In this document: positions 35,782 through 44,615 of the stretch, in pieces
Position numbering within the stretch: position 1 is the stretch's first letter
How the letters are laid out: each line of letters opens with the position of its first letter
DNA from: Calothrix sp. PCC 7507
Lineage (GTDB): Bacteria > Cyanobacteriota > Cyanobacteriia > Cyanobacteriales > Nostocaceae
Assembly: GCF_000316575.1 (NCBI RefSeq)
Contig: NC_019682.1
Span: forward strand, 4,586,001 to 4,650,000
Length of the DNA stretch: 64,000 nucleotides
Reading direction: 5' to 3'
The notes under the pieces: model-generated
Database searches by the model: none
The model's input: only the letters and a program-made list of their open reading frames with translations
Told to the model about the DNA's origin: nothing
Position numbers and translations under genes: made by a program

Positions 35782-36696
35782 TCAATGTTGGTTTAGCCAA
35801 GCTTCTAAATCAGCTACATTAGAAAAGTCTAGTAATGCTTCTCCTAAATTCTCTAATTGTTCAATCGATAATCCTCTAATTCGCTCGATTAATGATGCAT
35901 CAATCTCACCAATACGGCGATTGAGTAGACGCAGTATTAAGCCTTGTTCTCCCTCTTGCCTGCCCTCTTGTCTGCCCTCTTGTCTACCCTCTTGTTTAGC
36001 TTGTTCTCTGTTTCTTTGATAAAGTGGTTCTAATCTCATAATTAACTCCCGATCATCTGTTTCTAATTCTTGATTTACTCTCAAGTTTTCGCGCAAGTTG
36101 TAAACTAATTCTAGGGTTGCTTGCTGGTATGGATAATCTAATGGTAACGCTTGCAGCTCGATAATCGCTTGTGACTGCACACTTCCCCTACCTAAAAGCC
36201 TCAACCATAAAGTCTCCGGTGTTGGCGGTAGTTGGTGTATGGCTACAATTGCTGTCCGCAAAGCATCTGGGAGAAAATGTACTCCTGATAACCAACCTGC
36301 TTTTTGCACAGTTCCAAAGCTAGATAATCTAGTTTCAGATACGGTAGGTGTCAGAACCCATAACTTGGGAGTTTCTGAATCCTGAAGTTTGGTTTTATTG
36401 GCTTTAGCTTCTCGTCGCAAGAAAGCCTTTACTTCTAATAATTTGAGAAGACAGTCGCAGATTTCATCGGTAGAAGCTGGATTGCGGAAAGGTTCTATGA
36501 TTGCAGGTTGTTCGGCAAATCTTCCTAGCAAACCCAGTATTTGTAAGTTAGAGTTTTGCTGTTTAGCAGGAGTGAACAAAACATCTATTTCTTTAATCTC
36601 TCCTGCAACTTTTTCTTATGCTTTGACTTCGCCGTAATCTTGGAGTAATTCTTCTAGATAGTCTTTGGCGAATTTGTCATGTATAAAACGGGTCAT
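35782..36696 (-). pseudogene. Rpn/PD-(D/E)XK-type transposase-like gene with an in-frame stop
   Basis: Reading from an ATG at 36696 the frame gives MTRFIHDKFAKDYLEELLQD then YGEVKA, a TAA at 36618-36616, and continues in the same frame EKVAGEIKEIDVLFTPAKQ through 265 more residues. The N-terminal segment (RFIHDKFAKDYLEELL) and the Gln-Glu-Gly repeats near the C terminus (QEGRQEGRQEGEQG) are hallmarks of the cyanobacterial Rpn-family putative nuclease/transposase proteins. A single nonsense change thus splits an otherwise intact gene. A product starting downstream would lack the N-terminal part. Confidence 0.8.
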
Positions 36697-36905
36697 TATT
36701 ATAGAGACGCGACGAATGATATTTTCATAACCATCAAAAATTATATGCTGCGATCGCACTTTGGGGCTTCAGTCCACAATACAAGGAATATTGGGAAGAC
36801 TACAGGAGTAGAGAGGATGCCTAAAAGTACAAGCTATCATGCAACCCCCACCTCACCCCCTACTGTGTACACACAAGCGATTTAATCACCCCAAAACCTT
36901 TAAAA

Positions 36906-36985
36906 GTAGGGTGTGTTATGCCGGAGGCTAACGCACCATCCGAGATTTGTGGTGCGTTAGGACTAAAGTCCATAACGCACCCTAC
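36906..36985. repeat. Double B-type palindromic repeat
   Basis: GTAGGGTGTGTTATG...CTAACGCACC and GGTGCGTTAGGAC...CATAACGCACCCTAC facing each other. It falls inside the open 3' end of the TIR-GUN4 remnant, so the last 30 or so codons of that frame are repeat sequence. Confidence 0.7.
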
Positions 36986-37002
36986 CGAACTAAAATAATT
37001 AA

Positions 37003-37034
37003 ACGCAGATAAACGCAGATAAACGCAGATAAAT
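37003..37034. repeat. AACGCAGATAA tandem repeat
   Basis: Three tandem copies of an 11-base unit (AACGCAGATAA) at the point where GUN4 homology ends. Confidence 0.7.
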
Positions 37035-37883
37035 TTGTACTTCAGTGGTCTAGGAAAGGCTATAGTATGTGATACATTAACATCAATCCATTTTTTTAAT
37101 CCGATTATTCGCACTCTCCATCCTACGCGATCGCCAAACTTCTCCCAGGCTTCTGAGTCATACTTGCCGTCAGCTTTACCACCAACGCTCAAGTAAATAT
37201 TCTTCTGGACGCTGAAGCCAAAGTGTCCATCGCTGTATTTAACCCACAGTTGGTCAATGGTGCGTAAGTCTGTGCAGGGAAAGTTCACTAATGTTTTACT
37301 GCTCCATTTTCCCTTTAGAGCCTTGTTCATCGCCTCATAAGTCTCCTGATCTGCTCCTTTCCAGTTTCCTGCTGCGAGCAGATTACGCAGTTTAGTATAA
37401 TCAATGCCTTGTTCAGATTTTAGTTCGTCAGGTTTCGCTAGTTGGACAACCGCCAATGGTATTACTAAACCTGCACTTCCCCAACCCACCCATTTCAAAA
37501 ATTGTCTTCTGTTTGGTGTTTGAAAGGGTATATTGATTTCTGGACTTTCCCCTCTGATACCGCATTCTAATTGGTATAACGCTTCTTCATCACCTATTCC
37601 ATTGGCAAAGCTCACCCAATGATGCTGTGCAAGAAAGAGCAAATCTTTTGGTATCTTTCCAACACCTGGTAGTAATACAGGAATTACGGTAGTAATATTC
37701 TCTGCGTTCACAAATTGACCGTAGAGTGCTGGTAACTCCTTAGTTTGCCATTTACCTAAGCCTTTTTTACCAATAAAAATAACGGCCGTTTTACTATTCA
37801 GAATTGCCTTTTGAATCTCAACTTGAAAAATTTGTCCTGCACGAATTTGCTCCTCATCTAACCACGGTTTTAGAACGACATAT

Positions 37884-38163
37884 CTATAGGAATCCGATTT
37901 GATTTATGAAAAAATCTAAGTATCTGTAGGGTGCGTTAGGACGGAGTCCGTAACGCACCGAAGCCCGTGGACGGTGCAATCCCAGACTCTGGCGATTGCT
38001 ACCCTTCGAGAAGCCGCTGACGCTCGAAGACTCGCTACCGCTTCGGTAACGCGTCTACGTTTCACTTCGTTCCACTCGCAATGACATATTACAAGTAATT
38101 TGCCGGACATGATATTACGCTAAATTTCAAATGATTTAGGATGGCTATATTGTTTCAGCAAGC
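37884..38163. other. Repeat-filled region replacing the TIR-GUN4 5' end
   Basis: It contains a C block (37884 on, TATAGGAATCCGATTTGATT), a B palindrome (37926-37959) and GC-rich short repeats (CGAGAAGCCGCTGACGCTCG, CTCGCTACCGCTTCGGTAAC). No promoter or start for the downstream remnant is visible. Confidence 0.55.
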
Positions 38164-38240
38164 CCTACATTAGTTTTATCAAGATGAGATGTTGGCTCTG
38201 CTTGTCAGCTTCAACTTCTTTATCATTGCTTTAACATTAA

Positions 38241-38460
38241 GGCTTAACATCGTCATCTTAAGACTTAACGTCGTCATCTTCAGGCTTAACATCGTCATCT
38301 TAAGACTTAACATCGTCATCTTAAGACTTAACATCGTTATCTTAAGACTTAACATCGTCACCTTAAGACTTAACGTCGTCATCTTCAGGCTTAACGTCAT
38401 CATCTTAAGACTTAACGTCATCATCTTAAGACTTAACGTCATCATCTTCAGGCTTAACCC
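38241..38460. repeat. 21-bp minisatellite, ten units
   Basis: Ten tandem 21-base units GACTTAACATCGTCATCTTA(A) and variants (38241-38450), plus a partial one. Variation falls at three positions (GAC/GGC; ATCG/GTCG/GTCA; TTAA/TTCA). Because 21 is a multiple of three, several frames stay open on both strands. On the minus strand one frame reads DDDVKPE in units with TTCAGG, but DDDVKS-stop in the seven units with TTAAGA. No unique spacers, so not CRISPR. Confidence 0.85.
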
Positions 38461-38671
38461 GCATTTCTCAGAAAACGGTAGAGGCTGGTTCAAAAATATG
38501 CTTCAATCATTCACAAATATCTGGTGAACCCGCCCCTATATCCTCTGAACGCAGATTTCATAAAGAGGAGTGAAAAAAACCGGGATAAAGATTTATAGAA
38601 GTATCTGTAAGATTTTTCACCAAATTCAGATACAATAATAAGTTTGTCCGTTGCATCCTGTTTTTTAGTAT

Positions 38672-38992
38672 ATGTCCAAAACATACACCGTTGAGATTCG
38701 CCACCAAGGCACAATTCATACCTTACAAGTGCCCGAAAACGAAACTATTTTATCAGTTGCTCAATCTTCTGGTTTGGACTTGCCGACTTCTTGCGGTGCA
38801 GGTGTTTGCACTACTTGCGCTGGGCAACTTAGCGAGGGAACTGTGGATCAAGCTGATGGTATGGGTGTTAGTCCAGAATTACAAAAACAAGGTTATGTAT
38901 TGCTTTGTGTTGCTAAACCCCTTTCTGATTTGAAGCTGGAAACAGAGAAAGAAGACACACTTTATCAGTTGCAATTTGGCAGAAATAAGTAA
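38672..38992 (+). CDS. Plant-type [2Fe-2S] ferredoxin
   Basis: 106 residues. Cluster ligands Cys41, Cys46, Cys49 and Cys79 (TSCGAGVCTTCAG and VLLCVA) have the exact spacing of plant-type ferredoxins. Compared with the photosynthetic PetF (about 98 residues) it has less acid in the N-terminal half and an extended C-terminal tail (LYQLQFGRNK), the look of a secondary ferredoxin. It is a soluble electron carrier; its partner cannot be read here. A 61-aa gene follows 107 bases later across heptamer repeats. Confidence 0.95.
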   Translation: MSKTYTVEIRHQGTIHTLQVPENETILSVAQSSGLDLPTSCGAGVCTTCAGQLSEGTVDQADGMGVSPELQKQGYVLLCVAKPLSDLKLETEKEDTLYQLQFGRNK

Positions 38993-39057
38993 TCAGTAAT
39001 CAGTTATCAGTTATCAGTTATCAGTTATCAGTTAACAAATTGTATACTGTTAACTGA
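38992..39057 (+). repeat. ATCAGTT heptamer tandem repeat
   Basis: Four to five ATCAGTT units followed by AACAAATTGTATACTGTT, right after the ferredoxin stop codon. Confidence 0.75.
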
Positions 39058-39099
39058 TATAGATGACTCTAGAAACTACAAAACAACAGGATTTACGCG

Positions 39100-39285
39100 A
39101 TGACGACGCATTTTATTACAGCAGAAATTGACCTACAAGCCACTTCCACAGAATTAGAGAAAGTTATTGAGACAGAATTGCAAAAACAAGGTGAACCGTT
39201 ACGCTGGGCAATTACCTCTGTTGATGATGAACAGCAAAAAGCTGTTGTAGAAGCTGTTGTGACTACAGTCGGTGCTGAGTCCTAA
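39100..39285 (+). CDS. 61-residue protein, unknown
   Basis: Small acidic protein (MTTHFITAEIDLQATSTELE ...) with a beta-alpha-beta-like pattern and a C terminus VVEAVVTTVGAES. No Cys, no membrane span. Same strand as the ferredoxin, so possibly co-transcribed; likely real from frame length and clean ATG, function unknown. Confidence 0.65.
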   Translation: MTTHFITAEIDLQATSTELEKVIETELQKQGEPLRWAITSVDDEQQKAVVEAVVTTVGAES

Positions 39286-39462
39286 GTAGTTAGAAATGTT
39301 AAAAGATTTCAGGACTAAGGACTCAACTAAGCTAAAAACATCTAAATTGCATAATCACTTGATCAGATCGTCCTTGATCATTGGTCATTAATCATTCACG
39401 AATGACAAGTAACAAATGACAGTCCTAACAAGAGAATCTACAACTTGGGTGTAGGTTAGCTG

Positions 39463-40527
39463 ATGCAAAGTCCTTACACTGCTATTTTAATTGTACCAAC
39501 TGGCATTGGGGCAGCAATTGGCGGTTATGCTGGAGATGCCTTGCCTGTTGCCCGAACCATAGCGCAGGTTTGCGATCGCCTAATTACTCACCCCAATGTC
39601 CTTAACGGTGCTAGCCTATACTGGAACCTCCCCAATGCTTTTTATGTTGAAGGTTACGGACTTGACAAATTCGCCGCTGGATGCTGGGGTTTGCGACCTG
39701 TCCGCACGAACAAAATAGGTTTACTTTTAGACCAGGGAATAGAACCGGAATTGCGGCTGCGACACTTGCAGGCAGCCGATGCCGCTAGAGCAACCCTAGG
39801 TTTAAATCTGACAGATTATGTCATTACTGATGCACCATTAAACGTAGAATTACGTACCTCAATATCAGGGGCAAGTTGGGGGACAATTGGCAACCCAGAT
39901 AGTTTATTGAGGGCGGCTGAAATATTAATTAACAAAGCGGGGGCAGAAGCGATCGCAGTTGTGGCTCGTTTCCCTGATGATATAGATGAAGTCGCAGTCC
40001 AAAACTACCGCCACGGCAAAGGAGTCGATCCCCTGGCGGGTGCAGAAGCCGTCATCAGCCATTTAATAGTGCGAACTTTTCAAATTCCTTGCGCCCATTC
40101 TCCAGCCCTAGCCAGCGCACCGCCAGATCCTGATTTATCACCCCGTTCAGCAGCCGAAGAATTAGGTTATACTTTTTTACCGAGCGTCCTTGTGGGATTG
40201 AGTCGCGCACCGCAGTTTATCATAGAGAAGGGACTAGTTGCATCCCTACAAGATGATATTTGGGCAGACCAAATTGATGCAGCGATCGTACCTGCAACCG
40301 CTTGTGGTAGCAGTGCCTTACTGAGTTTAAATCAGAAACGATGCCAAATCATCACTGTAGAAGAAAATAAAACTCAGATTAAAGTCCCTCCTCAACCGTT
40401 GGGAATCAAATCCATCAAGGTAAACTCATATTTAGAAGCAGTAGGTGTATTGGTAGCACACAAAGCAGGCATCAATCCCTTAGCTCTGAGTCCGAAAATA
40501 TCTTCGTTAGAGTCACTTAGTTATTAG
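39463..40527 (+). CDS. DUF3326-family protein
   Basis: 354 residues of the DUF3326 family, conserved in cyanobacteria and plants and without an assigned reaction. The start ILIVPTGIGAAIGGYAGDAL resembles a nucleotide- or substrate-binding glycine loop. Further conserved-looking blocks are NAFYVEGYGLDKFA, DPLAGAEAVISHL, PCAHSPALASAP and the end CGSSALLSLNQKR. No signal peptide or membrane span; cytoplasmic. The CPBP gene follows 95 bases later on the same strand across a heptamer repeat. Confidence 0.85.
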   Translation: MQSPYTAILIVPTGIGAAIGGYAGDALPVARTIAQVCDRLITHPNVLNGASLYWNLPNAFYVEGYGLDKFAAGCWGLRPVRTNKIGLLLDQGIEPELRLRHLQAADAARATLGLNLTDYVITDAPLNVELRTSISGASWGTIGNPDSLLRAAEILINKAGAEAIAVVARFPDDIDEVAVQNYRHGKGVDPLAGAEAVISHLIVRTFQIPCAHSPALASAPPDPDLSPRSAAEELGYTFLPSVLVGLSRAPQFIIEKGLVASLQDDIWADQIDAAIVPATACGSSALLSLNQKRCQIITVEENKTQIKVPPQPLGIKSIKVNSYLEAVGVLVAHKAGINPLALSPKISSLESLSY

Positions 40528-40553
40528 GCAATAGGCAATAGTTAGTAATATTT

Positions 40554-40594
40554 TCCCCCTGCTCCCTGCTCCCTGCTCCCTGCTCCCTGCCCCA
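40554..40594 (+). repeat. GCTCCCT heptamer tandem repeat
   Basis: About five tandem copies of CTGCTCC, then CCCAGTCCCCATTCCCCATT, in the short gap before the CPBP gene start. Confidence 0.8.
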
Positions 40595-40622
40595 GTCCCC
40601 ATTCCCCATTCCCCAAACACTC

Positions 40623-41207
40623 GTGGTTGAACAACAAAAACAAGAACCAGAAATTCCATATTTGACGCGCATCCAAGTACTTGGAGCGATGGGAGCAACC
40701 GCAATTATTTTGTGGATAGTTGCCAAACTATGGCTGCGCTTTGGCGAATTTTCTTTATTTTCTTGGCATTTGAACGGTAGGGATTTCCTCTTAGGGTTGG
40801 GATTGGGATTAATTATCACTGCTTTGAGTGGTTTAGCTTATCGCTTTTGTGCCCCATACCGTAAAAGCGCAGATTATTACCTGGAATTAGTGCTGAAACC
40901 CTTAGAGTTACCAGATTTAATTTGGCTGGGATTGCTACCGGGTTTGAGTGAAGAATTGCTATTTCGGGGGGTAATGCTGCCAGCTTTAGGTGCTGATCTT
41001 GTGGCTGTAATTGTATCAAGTCTTTGTTTTGGTGTTTTACACCTCAGTGGTTCCGAACAATGGCCTTATGTGATTTGGGCAACTATTGTGGGGCTAATTC
41101 TTGGTTACAGCGCTCTGCTCACTGGTAACTTGTTAGTACCAATTGTTGCTCACATTTTGACAAATCTCATTTCTAGTTATTTTTGGAAAATGCAGAAACA
41201 GAATTAA
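40623..41207 (+). CDS. CPBP-family intramembrane metalloprotease
   Basis: 194 residues from GTG at 40623. Three or four membrane spans (about 18-40, 56-76, 122-142, 150-170, 172-190). The CPBP/Abi motifs are complete: SEELLFRG with Glu110-Glu111 and Arg115, then FGVLHLS with His140, and a late HILTNL with a third His. This is the family of CAAX-type prenyl endopeptidases and bacteriocin-immunity-like Abi proteins. In cyanobacteria the substrates are unknown. Confidence 0.9.
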   Translation: MVEQQKQEPEIPYLTRIQVLGAMGATAIILWIVAKLWLRFGEFSLFSWHLNGRDFLLGLGLGLIITALSGLAYRFCAPYRKSADYYLELVLKPLELPDLIWLGLLPGLSEELLFRGVMLPALGADLVAVIVSSLCFGVLHLSGSEQWPYVIWATIVGLILGYSALLTGNLLVPIVAHILTNLISSYFWKMQKQN

Positions 41208-41323
41208 TCAGTTATCAGTTATCAGTTACTTGTCTTGAGCGAACTTGTACGCTCACAAGTCTAAGTAGTCTTCATGAGTCGAAGAATCAGTCTGTTAACT
41301 GATAACTGTTAACTGATAACTGT
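41208..41323. repeat. ATCAGTT heptamer repeats in inverted arrangement
   Basis: ATCAGTTATCAGTTATCAGTT (41208-41229 region) and the mirrored GTTAACTGATAACTG copies (about 41292-41322) flank 60 bases, so the gap between convergent CPBP and purN genes can fold back on itself. Confidence 0.65.
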
Positions 41324-41968
41324 TTATCGTCGTTGTGCTGCTAAAGCGATCGCCTGGGGCAAAATTCTATGCTCCTGAATTTGAATCCTAGCATGGAGTG
41401 TTTCTGCTGTATCGTCTGGTAATACAGGTACTGCTGCTTGCACCAAAATTGGCCCGCTGTCTACCTCTAAACAAGCTAGATGTGCTGTACAGCCGGTGAT
41501 TTTCACCCCAGCGGCTAAAGCCTGTTCTACTGCATGGATGCCCTTAAAACTGGGTAACAAGCTGGGATGAACATTAATCACTTTGTCAGTAAATGCATCC
41601 ATTAGTACTTTTGTCAATAGACGCATCCAACCTGCCAAAATCACCCATTCTACATCATATTGCCGCAACTTCTCGACTATTTGGTGATCAAATTTTTCAC
41701 GGCTTTTGTAGTCACGATGATTCAACAGCACAGCTTCTACACCCCGATTTGCTGCCCGCATCGCCGCCTTTGCACCAGGGTTATTGTAAATCAAAACTTG
41801 AATTTGGGCATTTAGCTGTCCTGCGGCGATCGCTTGGGCAATTGCTTCAAAATTGCTCCCATTTCCCGAAGCCATAATTCCCAGTTTTAAGGGATTACTT
41901 GATTTCATTTCGTAGCTGGGGATTTGGGGCACAATTAAGCTAGCACTAGCAGCATCTATTTCACTCAT
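41324..41968 (-). CDS. purN: Phosphoribosylglycinamide formyltransferase (PurN)
   Basis: 214 residues. PurN transfers the formyl group from 10-formyl-THF to GAR in purine synthesis. Motifs: nucleotide loop ASGNGSNFEAIAQAI near 33-47; the catalytic segment INVHPSLLPSFKG with Asn-x-His; and HLACLEVDSGPILVQAAVPV with the Asp of the triad. Full length with a 20-residue N-terminal extension. The start overlaps the stop of the upstream secreted-protein gene by four bases (ATGA), so the two are coupled. Confidence 0.95.
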   Translation of the reverse strand: MSEIDAASASLIVPQIPSYEMKSSNPLKLGIMASGNGSNFEAIAQAIAAGQLNAQIQVLIYNNPGAKAAMRAANRGVEAVLLNHRDYKSREKFDHQIVEKLRQYDVEWVILAGWMRLLTKVLMDAFTDKVINVHPSLLPSFKGIHAVEQALAAGVKITGCTAHLACLEVDSGPILVQAAVPVLPDDTAETLHARIQIQEHRILPQAIALAAQRR

Positions 41969-42504
41969 ATACTAGGGTCGATAAGTTTGACATTTTCCGG
42001 TAATTTCGTAGTATCCGAAACCTTTGTGAATAGTGCTGGTGTCTCAGAAAAAGCTTTCGGCCTGGGTTTACCTGGATCAGTATTATCTAATTGCAGCCGC
42101 AGTTTACCATCAGCGGTGAGTTCAAAAATTGTCAGCACAGGTTCCTTCTTACTAGGGATTGTGATGTCTAGATGCATAGGTTGCAGCGTGGGGTTGATGC
42201 TGTATTTAAATTCGACAGCCACAGAAGCTTGAGAATTGGGCGAAAAAATAAATAATTTGCCGTCTGGTGAGAAAATAAAGTTTAACGTGATTGGGGATGC
42301 AGGATCTTTTGCTTCCCATTGCCCCAATAATTTTTGAGCGATCGCATTTGTAGACTGATCTACCGGAGGTGGTGTTGCTGGCGGTGCTGTTACAGGTTGA
42401 GCCAGTACTGTTGTGTCGAGCGCCATCAATAGTGCTATAAATACGCTAGCAGTTGAGAACTTGTCAAAGTAGGGGAAGATTTTAAACATTTGGATAATAG
42501 TCAC
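41965..42504 (-). CDS. Exported protein, unknown, coupled to purN
   Basis: 179 residues. A hydrophobic segment (about 17-33, TASVFIALLMALDTTVLAQ) ends in an Ala-Gln cleavage-like site, followed by a Pro/Thr linker (PVTAPPATPPPVDQ), then a beta-rich domain with LGQWEAKDPASPITLNFIFS. This looks like a small periplasmic lipocalin-like or DUF-type domain common in cyanobacteria. No lipobox Cys. Four-base overlap with purN. Confidence 0.8.
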   Translation of the reverse strand: MTIIQMFKIFPYFDKFSTASVFIALLMALDTTVLAQPVTAPPATPPPVDQSTNAIAQKLLGQWEAKDPASPITLNFIFSPDGKLFIFSPNSQASVAVEFKYSINPTLQPMHLDITIPSKKEPVLTIFELTADGKLRLQLDNTDPGKPRPKAFSETPALFTKVSDTTKLPENVKLIDPSI

Positions 42505-42570
42505 TAAATTGTAAGGATCTTAGCAGTAGCTCTGCGTAAAATCACACCCCACCGACATTCAATAGCTTAC

Positions 42571-43314
42571 ATGGCCATGAAAAGATCCCGCTTCTCTAGG
42601 ATGCAGCTACTAGATAATGATGCGATCGCTGCCTGGATTTTTCTGACACCAGCACTGATTTTGCTTGGTGTATTTATTATCTGGCCGATCGCCTATTTGT
42701 TTTATCTCAGTTTCACCGCTGGTAGTTTTACATCCACAGGCACTTATCTAGTAGGGTTCAAAAATTACTGGCGTTTGTTACTCAACTCAGATTTTTGGCA
42801 AGTTCTGTTCAACACTTTTTATTTTACCGTTGCCACCGTCATTCCCAGTTTACTGATCCCTTTGGGGCTGGCAGTTTTATTAAACCGTTCTTTTGCCTTG
42901 CGGGGAATACTGCGGAGTGCCTATTTTCTCCCTTCAATTATTTCTTTAGTGGCGGCTGGCTTAGGATTTCGCTGGCTGTTTCAAACCGCTGGCCCAGTCA
43001 ACGCATTTTTAGGATTATTCGGCATTCCATCCATTCCCTGGTTGGGAGATACTTTTTGGGCCATGCCGGTATTAATTTTATTGAGTATTTGGAAACAACT
43101 CGGCTTCAATGCGGGCCGAAAAGCCCGCGTGAGCGAGACGCTACAGTCCCTCATTTCAACTAGTAGGGTGGGCAATGCCCACCAAAACCTGGATCTGGTG
43201 GGCATTGCCCACCCTACTTACGCAAACAATAGCCGAAACCCTTATTTTACTGTAGGGGCAATTCATGTAGACGCGGGGAGGCTTCCCGCAGGGTATTGCC
43301 CCTACCGCGTGTAG
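42571..43314 (+). pseudogene. Sugar ABC transporter permease, truncated at a repeat cluster
   Basis: The first 180 residues are a normal MalF/UgpA-type permease: membrane spans from AAWIFLTPALILLGVFIIWP, the NTFYFTVATVIPSLLIPLGL region and SIISLVAAGLGFRWLF, ending ILLSIWKQLGFN. At about 43111 homology stops and a GCGGGC/GCCCGC hairpin and other repeats begin. The frame runs on to 43314 through translated repeat sequence. The missing part includes the EAA loop that contacts the ATPase. No 3' remainder is found downstream, so this is a broken gene. Confidence 0.85.
43111..43304. repeat. Cluster of palindromic repeats inside the permease remnant
   Basis: In order: GCGGGC-CGAAAA-GCCCGC (43111-43128); a double A-type palindrome (43163-43217) with GTAGGGTGGGCAATGCCCAC and its mate; and a GTAGGGGCAA...GGTATTGCCCCTAC inverted repeat (43251-43304) with the inner arms CGGGGAGG and CTTCCCG. 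The whole block replaces the permease 3' end. Confidence 0.8.
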
Positions 43315-43443
43315 TTTTGCGTAAATCCTATACTAGTACCGCAAGGCGGAAGTCAAAAGTCAAAAGTCAAAAGTCAAAAGAATTGTATTCCAAGCTCTTG
43401 CGCCATTTGAAATGGTATGTTTATTTACGCCGCGCTGTACTAG

Positions 43444-44451
43444 TTAAGTAGGTGTAGAACCACCAAATACATCTTTGTAAGCTTCAGTAGCTTCCATCCC
43501 AAAACCTCCAGCTTGGGCATGACGGAGTAGAGATTGAATAATTGGCATGGCAATACTCAAACCAAATAGGGAATTGAAGCCTGCAATTACCACTGGTGCC
43601 GACAATATGACTGTAAATTCTGGGAATAGGGCTAACACAGCGACTAAGACCAGAAAAACAATTGGTGTAGCAATACCTGTTGTTTTTGCTGTTGCCAAAA
43701 TTAAATTTTTATACTCTTCAACAGTAATATCACCCCGGTAAAGATCCAAGGAGTATGAAATTGCTGTCACTGTAACCTGGGTAAGAATGGCTGTTCCCGT
43801 AGCAGTAATTCCCAGTCTGGCGATCGCTCCAGAATTGGTGACAATGGAATCTACCGCATTGTAAACCCGAATATAAAATTGTTCACCAACAGTCATGACT
43901 TCGGCACCTCGACGGAGATTGTCAACACCCACTTCCCAAAGAATGTTGTCAGCACCATTCGAGCCACCTTGGGAGCGGGGGATAATATGACTACCATGTT
44001 TATCCCTGAGGAATTGACGAATCGTGTGTTCGTTAGCCCCAAGTTTTGATGTACCAGGAATTTTCTCAAACAGCTTGATCACATCTGCATCAGAACGGGG
44101 TTGATCTGCCACTCGCAGACCAGCACGATACCTTAATCTATTGGCAATTTTGGGCATTTCTTCAGCTAATTGAGCGGCTGTTTTTGGCAAGTTTTGCAAT
44201 GCATCAACTATTACCAAACCAGAAGCACCAACCCCAACAGCAGTTTCTGCAAATACCTTGCTGACGTTTTGTACAGTTTGAAGACCTTGTAAATTAGTGA
44301 CTACATTAATACTTGAAGTGGTAATTTCTGTAGTAGTGTTCTTGATGCCATCAACCACTTCATTTATACCATTGGCTGTATTAGTTGCTACTTCTTGAAC
44401 TTGATCTCTAACCTGAGATGCGAAATTTTGTGCTTGGTTGATGAAATCCAT
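43444..44451 (-). CDS. Membrane protein with central HNH-like motif, unknown
   Basis: 335 residues. The N-terminal 60 residues are amphipathic and coiled (NQAQNFASQVRDQVQEVATN). A central segment around 140-180 reads DKHGSHIIPRSQGGSNGADN then ILWEVGVDNLRRGAE, a His-Gly-Ser-His...Asn arrangement like the beta-beta-alpha metal fold of HNH nucleases. The C-terminal half has hydrophobic spans (GITATGTAILTQVTVTAISY; TPIVFLVLVAVLALF; APVVIAGFNSLFGLSIAMP). I know no characterised protein of this layout. It stands alone between a truncated permease and a radical SAM gene. It could be a toxin-like or a structural membrane protein; only the motifs are visible. Confidence 0.7.
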   Translation of the reverse strand: MDFINQAQNFASQVRDQVQEVATNTANGINEVVDGIKNTTTEITTSSINVVTNLQGLQTVQNVSKVFAETAVGVGASGLVIVDALQNLPKTAAQLAEEMPKIANRLRYRAGLRVADQPRSDADVIKLFEKIPGTSKLGANEHTIRQFLRDKHGSHIIPRSQGGSNGADNILWEVGVDNLRRGAEVMTVGEQFYIRVYNAVDSIVTNSGAIARLGITATGTAILTQVTVTAISYSLDLYRGDITVEEYKNLILATAKTTGIATPIVFLVLVAVLALFPEFTVILSAPVVIAGFNSLFGLSIAMPIIQSLLRHAQAGGFGMEATEAYKDVFGGSTPT

Positions 44452-44615
44452 ATTCTAGTAAGCTGTTGTTGATAGCAAGAGTGTTTAGTCTAGTTTCTAT
44501 CTCGCATACTCATAAATACCTCAGCATTAATCACGAACTTACTACCAAGGTTTTTAAAGTTTTAACTATGATGTAATTAATCATGGGTAATGCTTCTAAT
44601 TACCCATAACCAAGC

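Larger units (their letters stand above)
36860..37883 (-). pseudogene. TIR-GUN4 gene truncated at both ends
   Basis: An open minus frame runs from about 37883 to the stop at 36860. It begins inside a TIR domain (LKPWLDEEQIRAGQIFQVEI, VIFIGKKGLGKWQTKELPAL), goes on through VIPVLLPGVGKIP, a membrane span (GSAGLVIPLAVVQLA) and a GUN4 domain (LRNLLAAGNWKGADQETYEA, FPCTDLRTIDQLWVKYSDG, WEKFGDRVGWRV). The first half of TIR is missing: the frame meets a C-type repeat exactly at about 37884. The GUN4 end dissolves into a tandem repeat at 37003-37034. A GTG at 37711 could start a shorter product, but it would lack the TIR domain. Decayed regulator, cut at repeats. Confidence 0.75.

Noticed and set aside
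36389-36637. Plus-strand open frame antisense to the Rpn-like gene
   Set aside because: Shadow of a gene with clear family signature on the minus strand.
38241-38460. Array of short repeats resembling a CRISPR
   Set aside because: Units of 21 bases join directly with no unique spacers and no cas genes nearby.
38179-38527. Open frames on both strands with heptapeptide repeats (LSLKMT, LRLNIV)
   Set aside because: They come from the 21-bp minisatellite; frames are open only because the unit length is a multiple of three, with no credible start signal.
40513-40819. Two overlapping minus-strand frames
   Set aside because: They translate the GCTCCCT heptamer repeat and the antisense of the CPBP gene.
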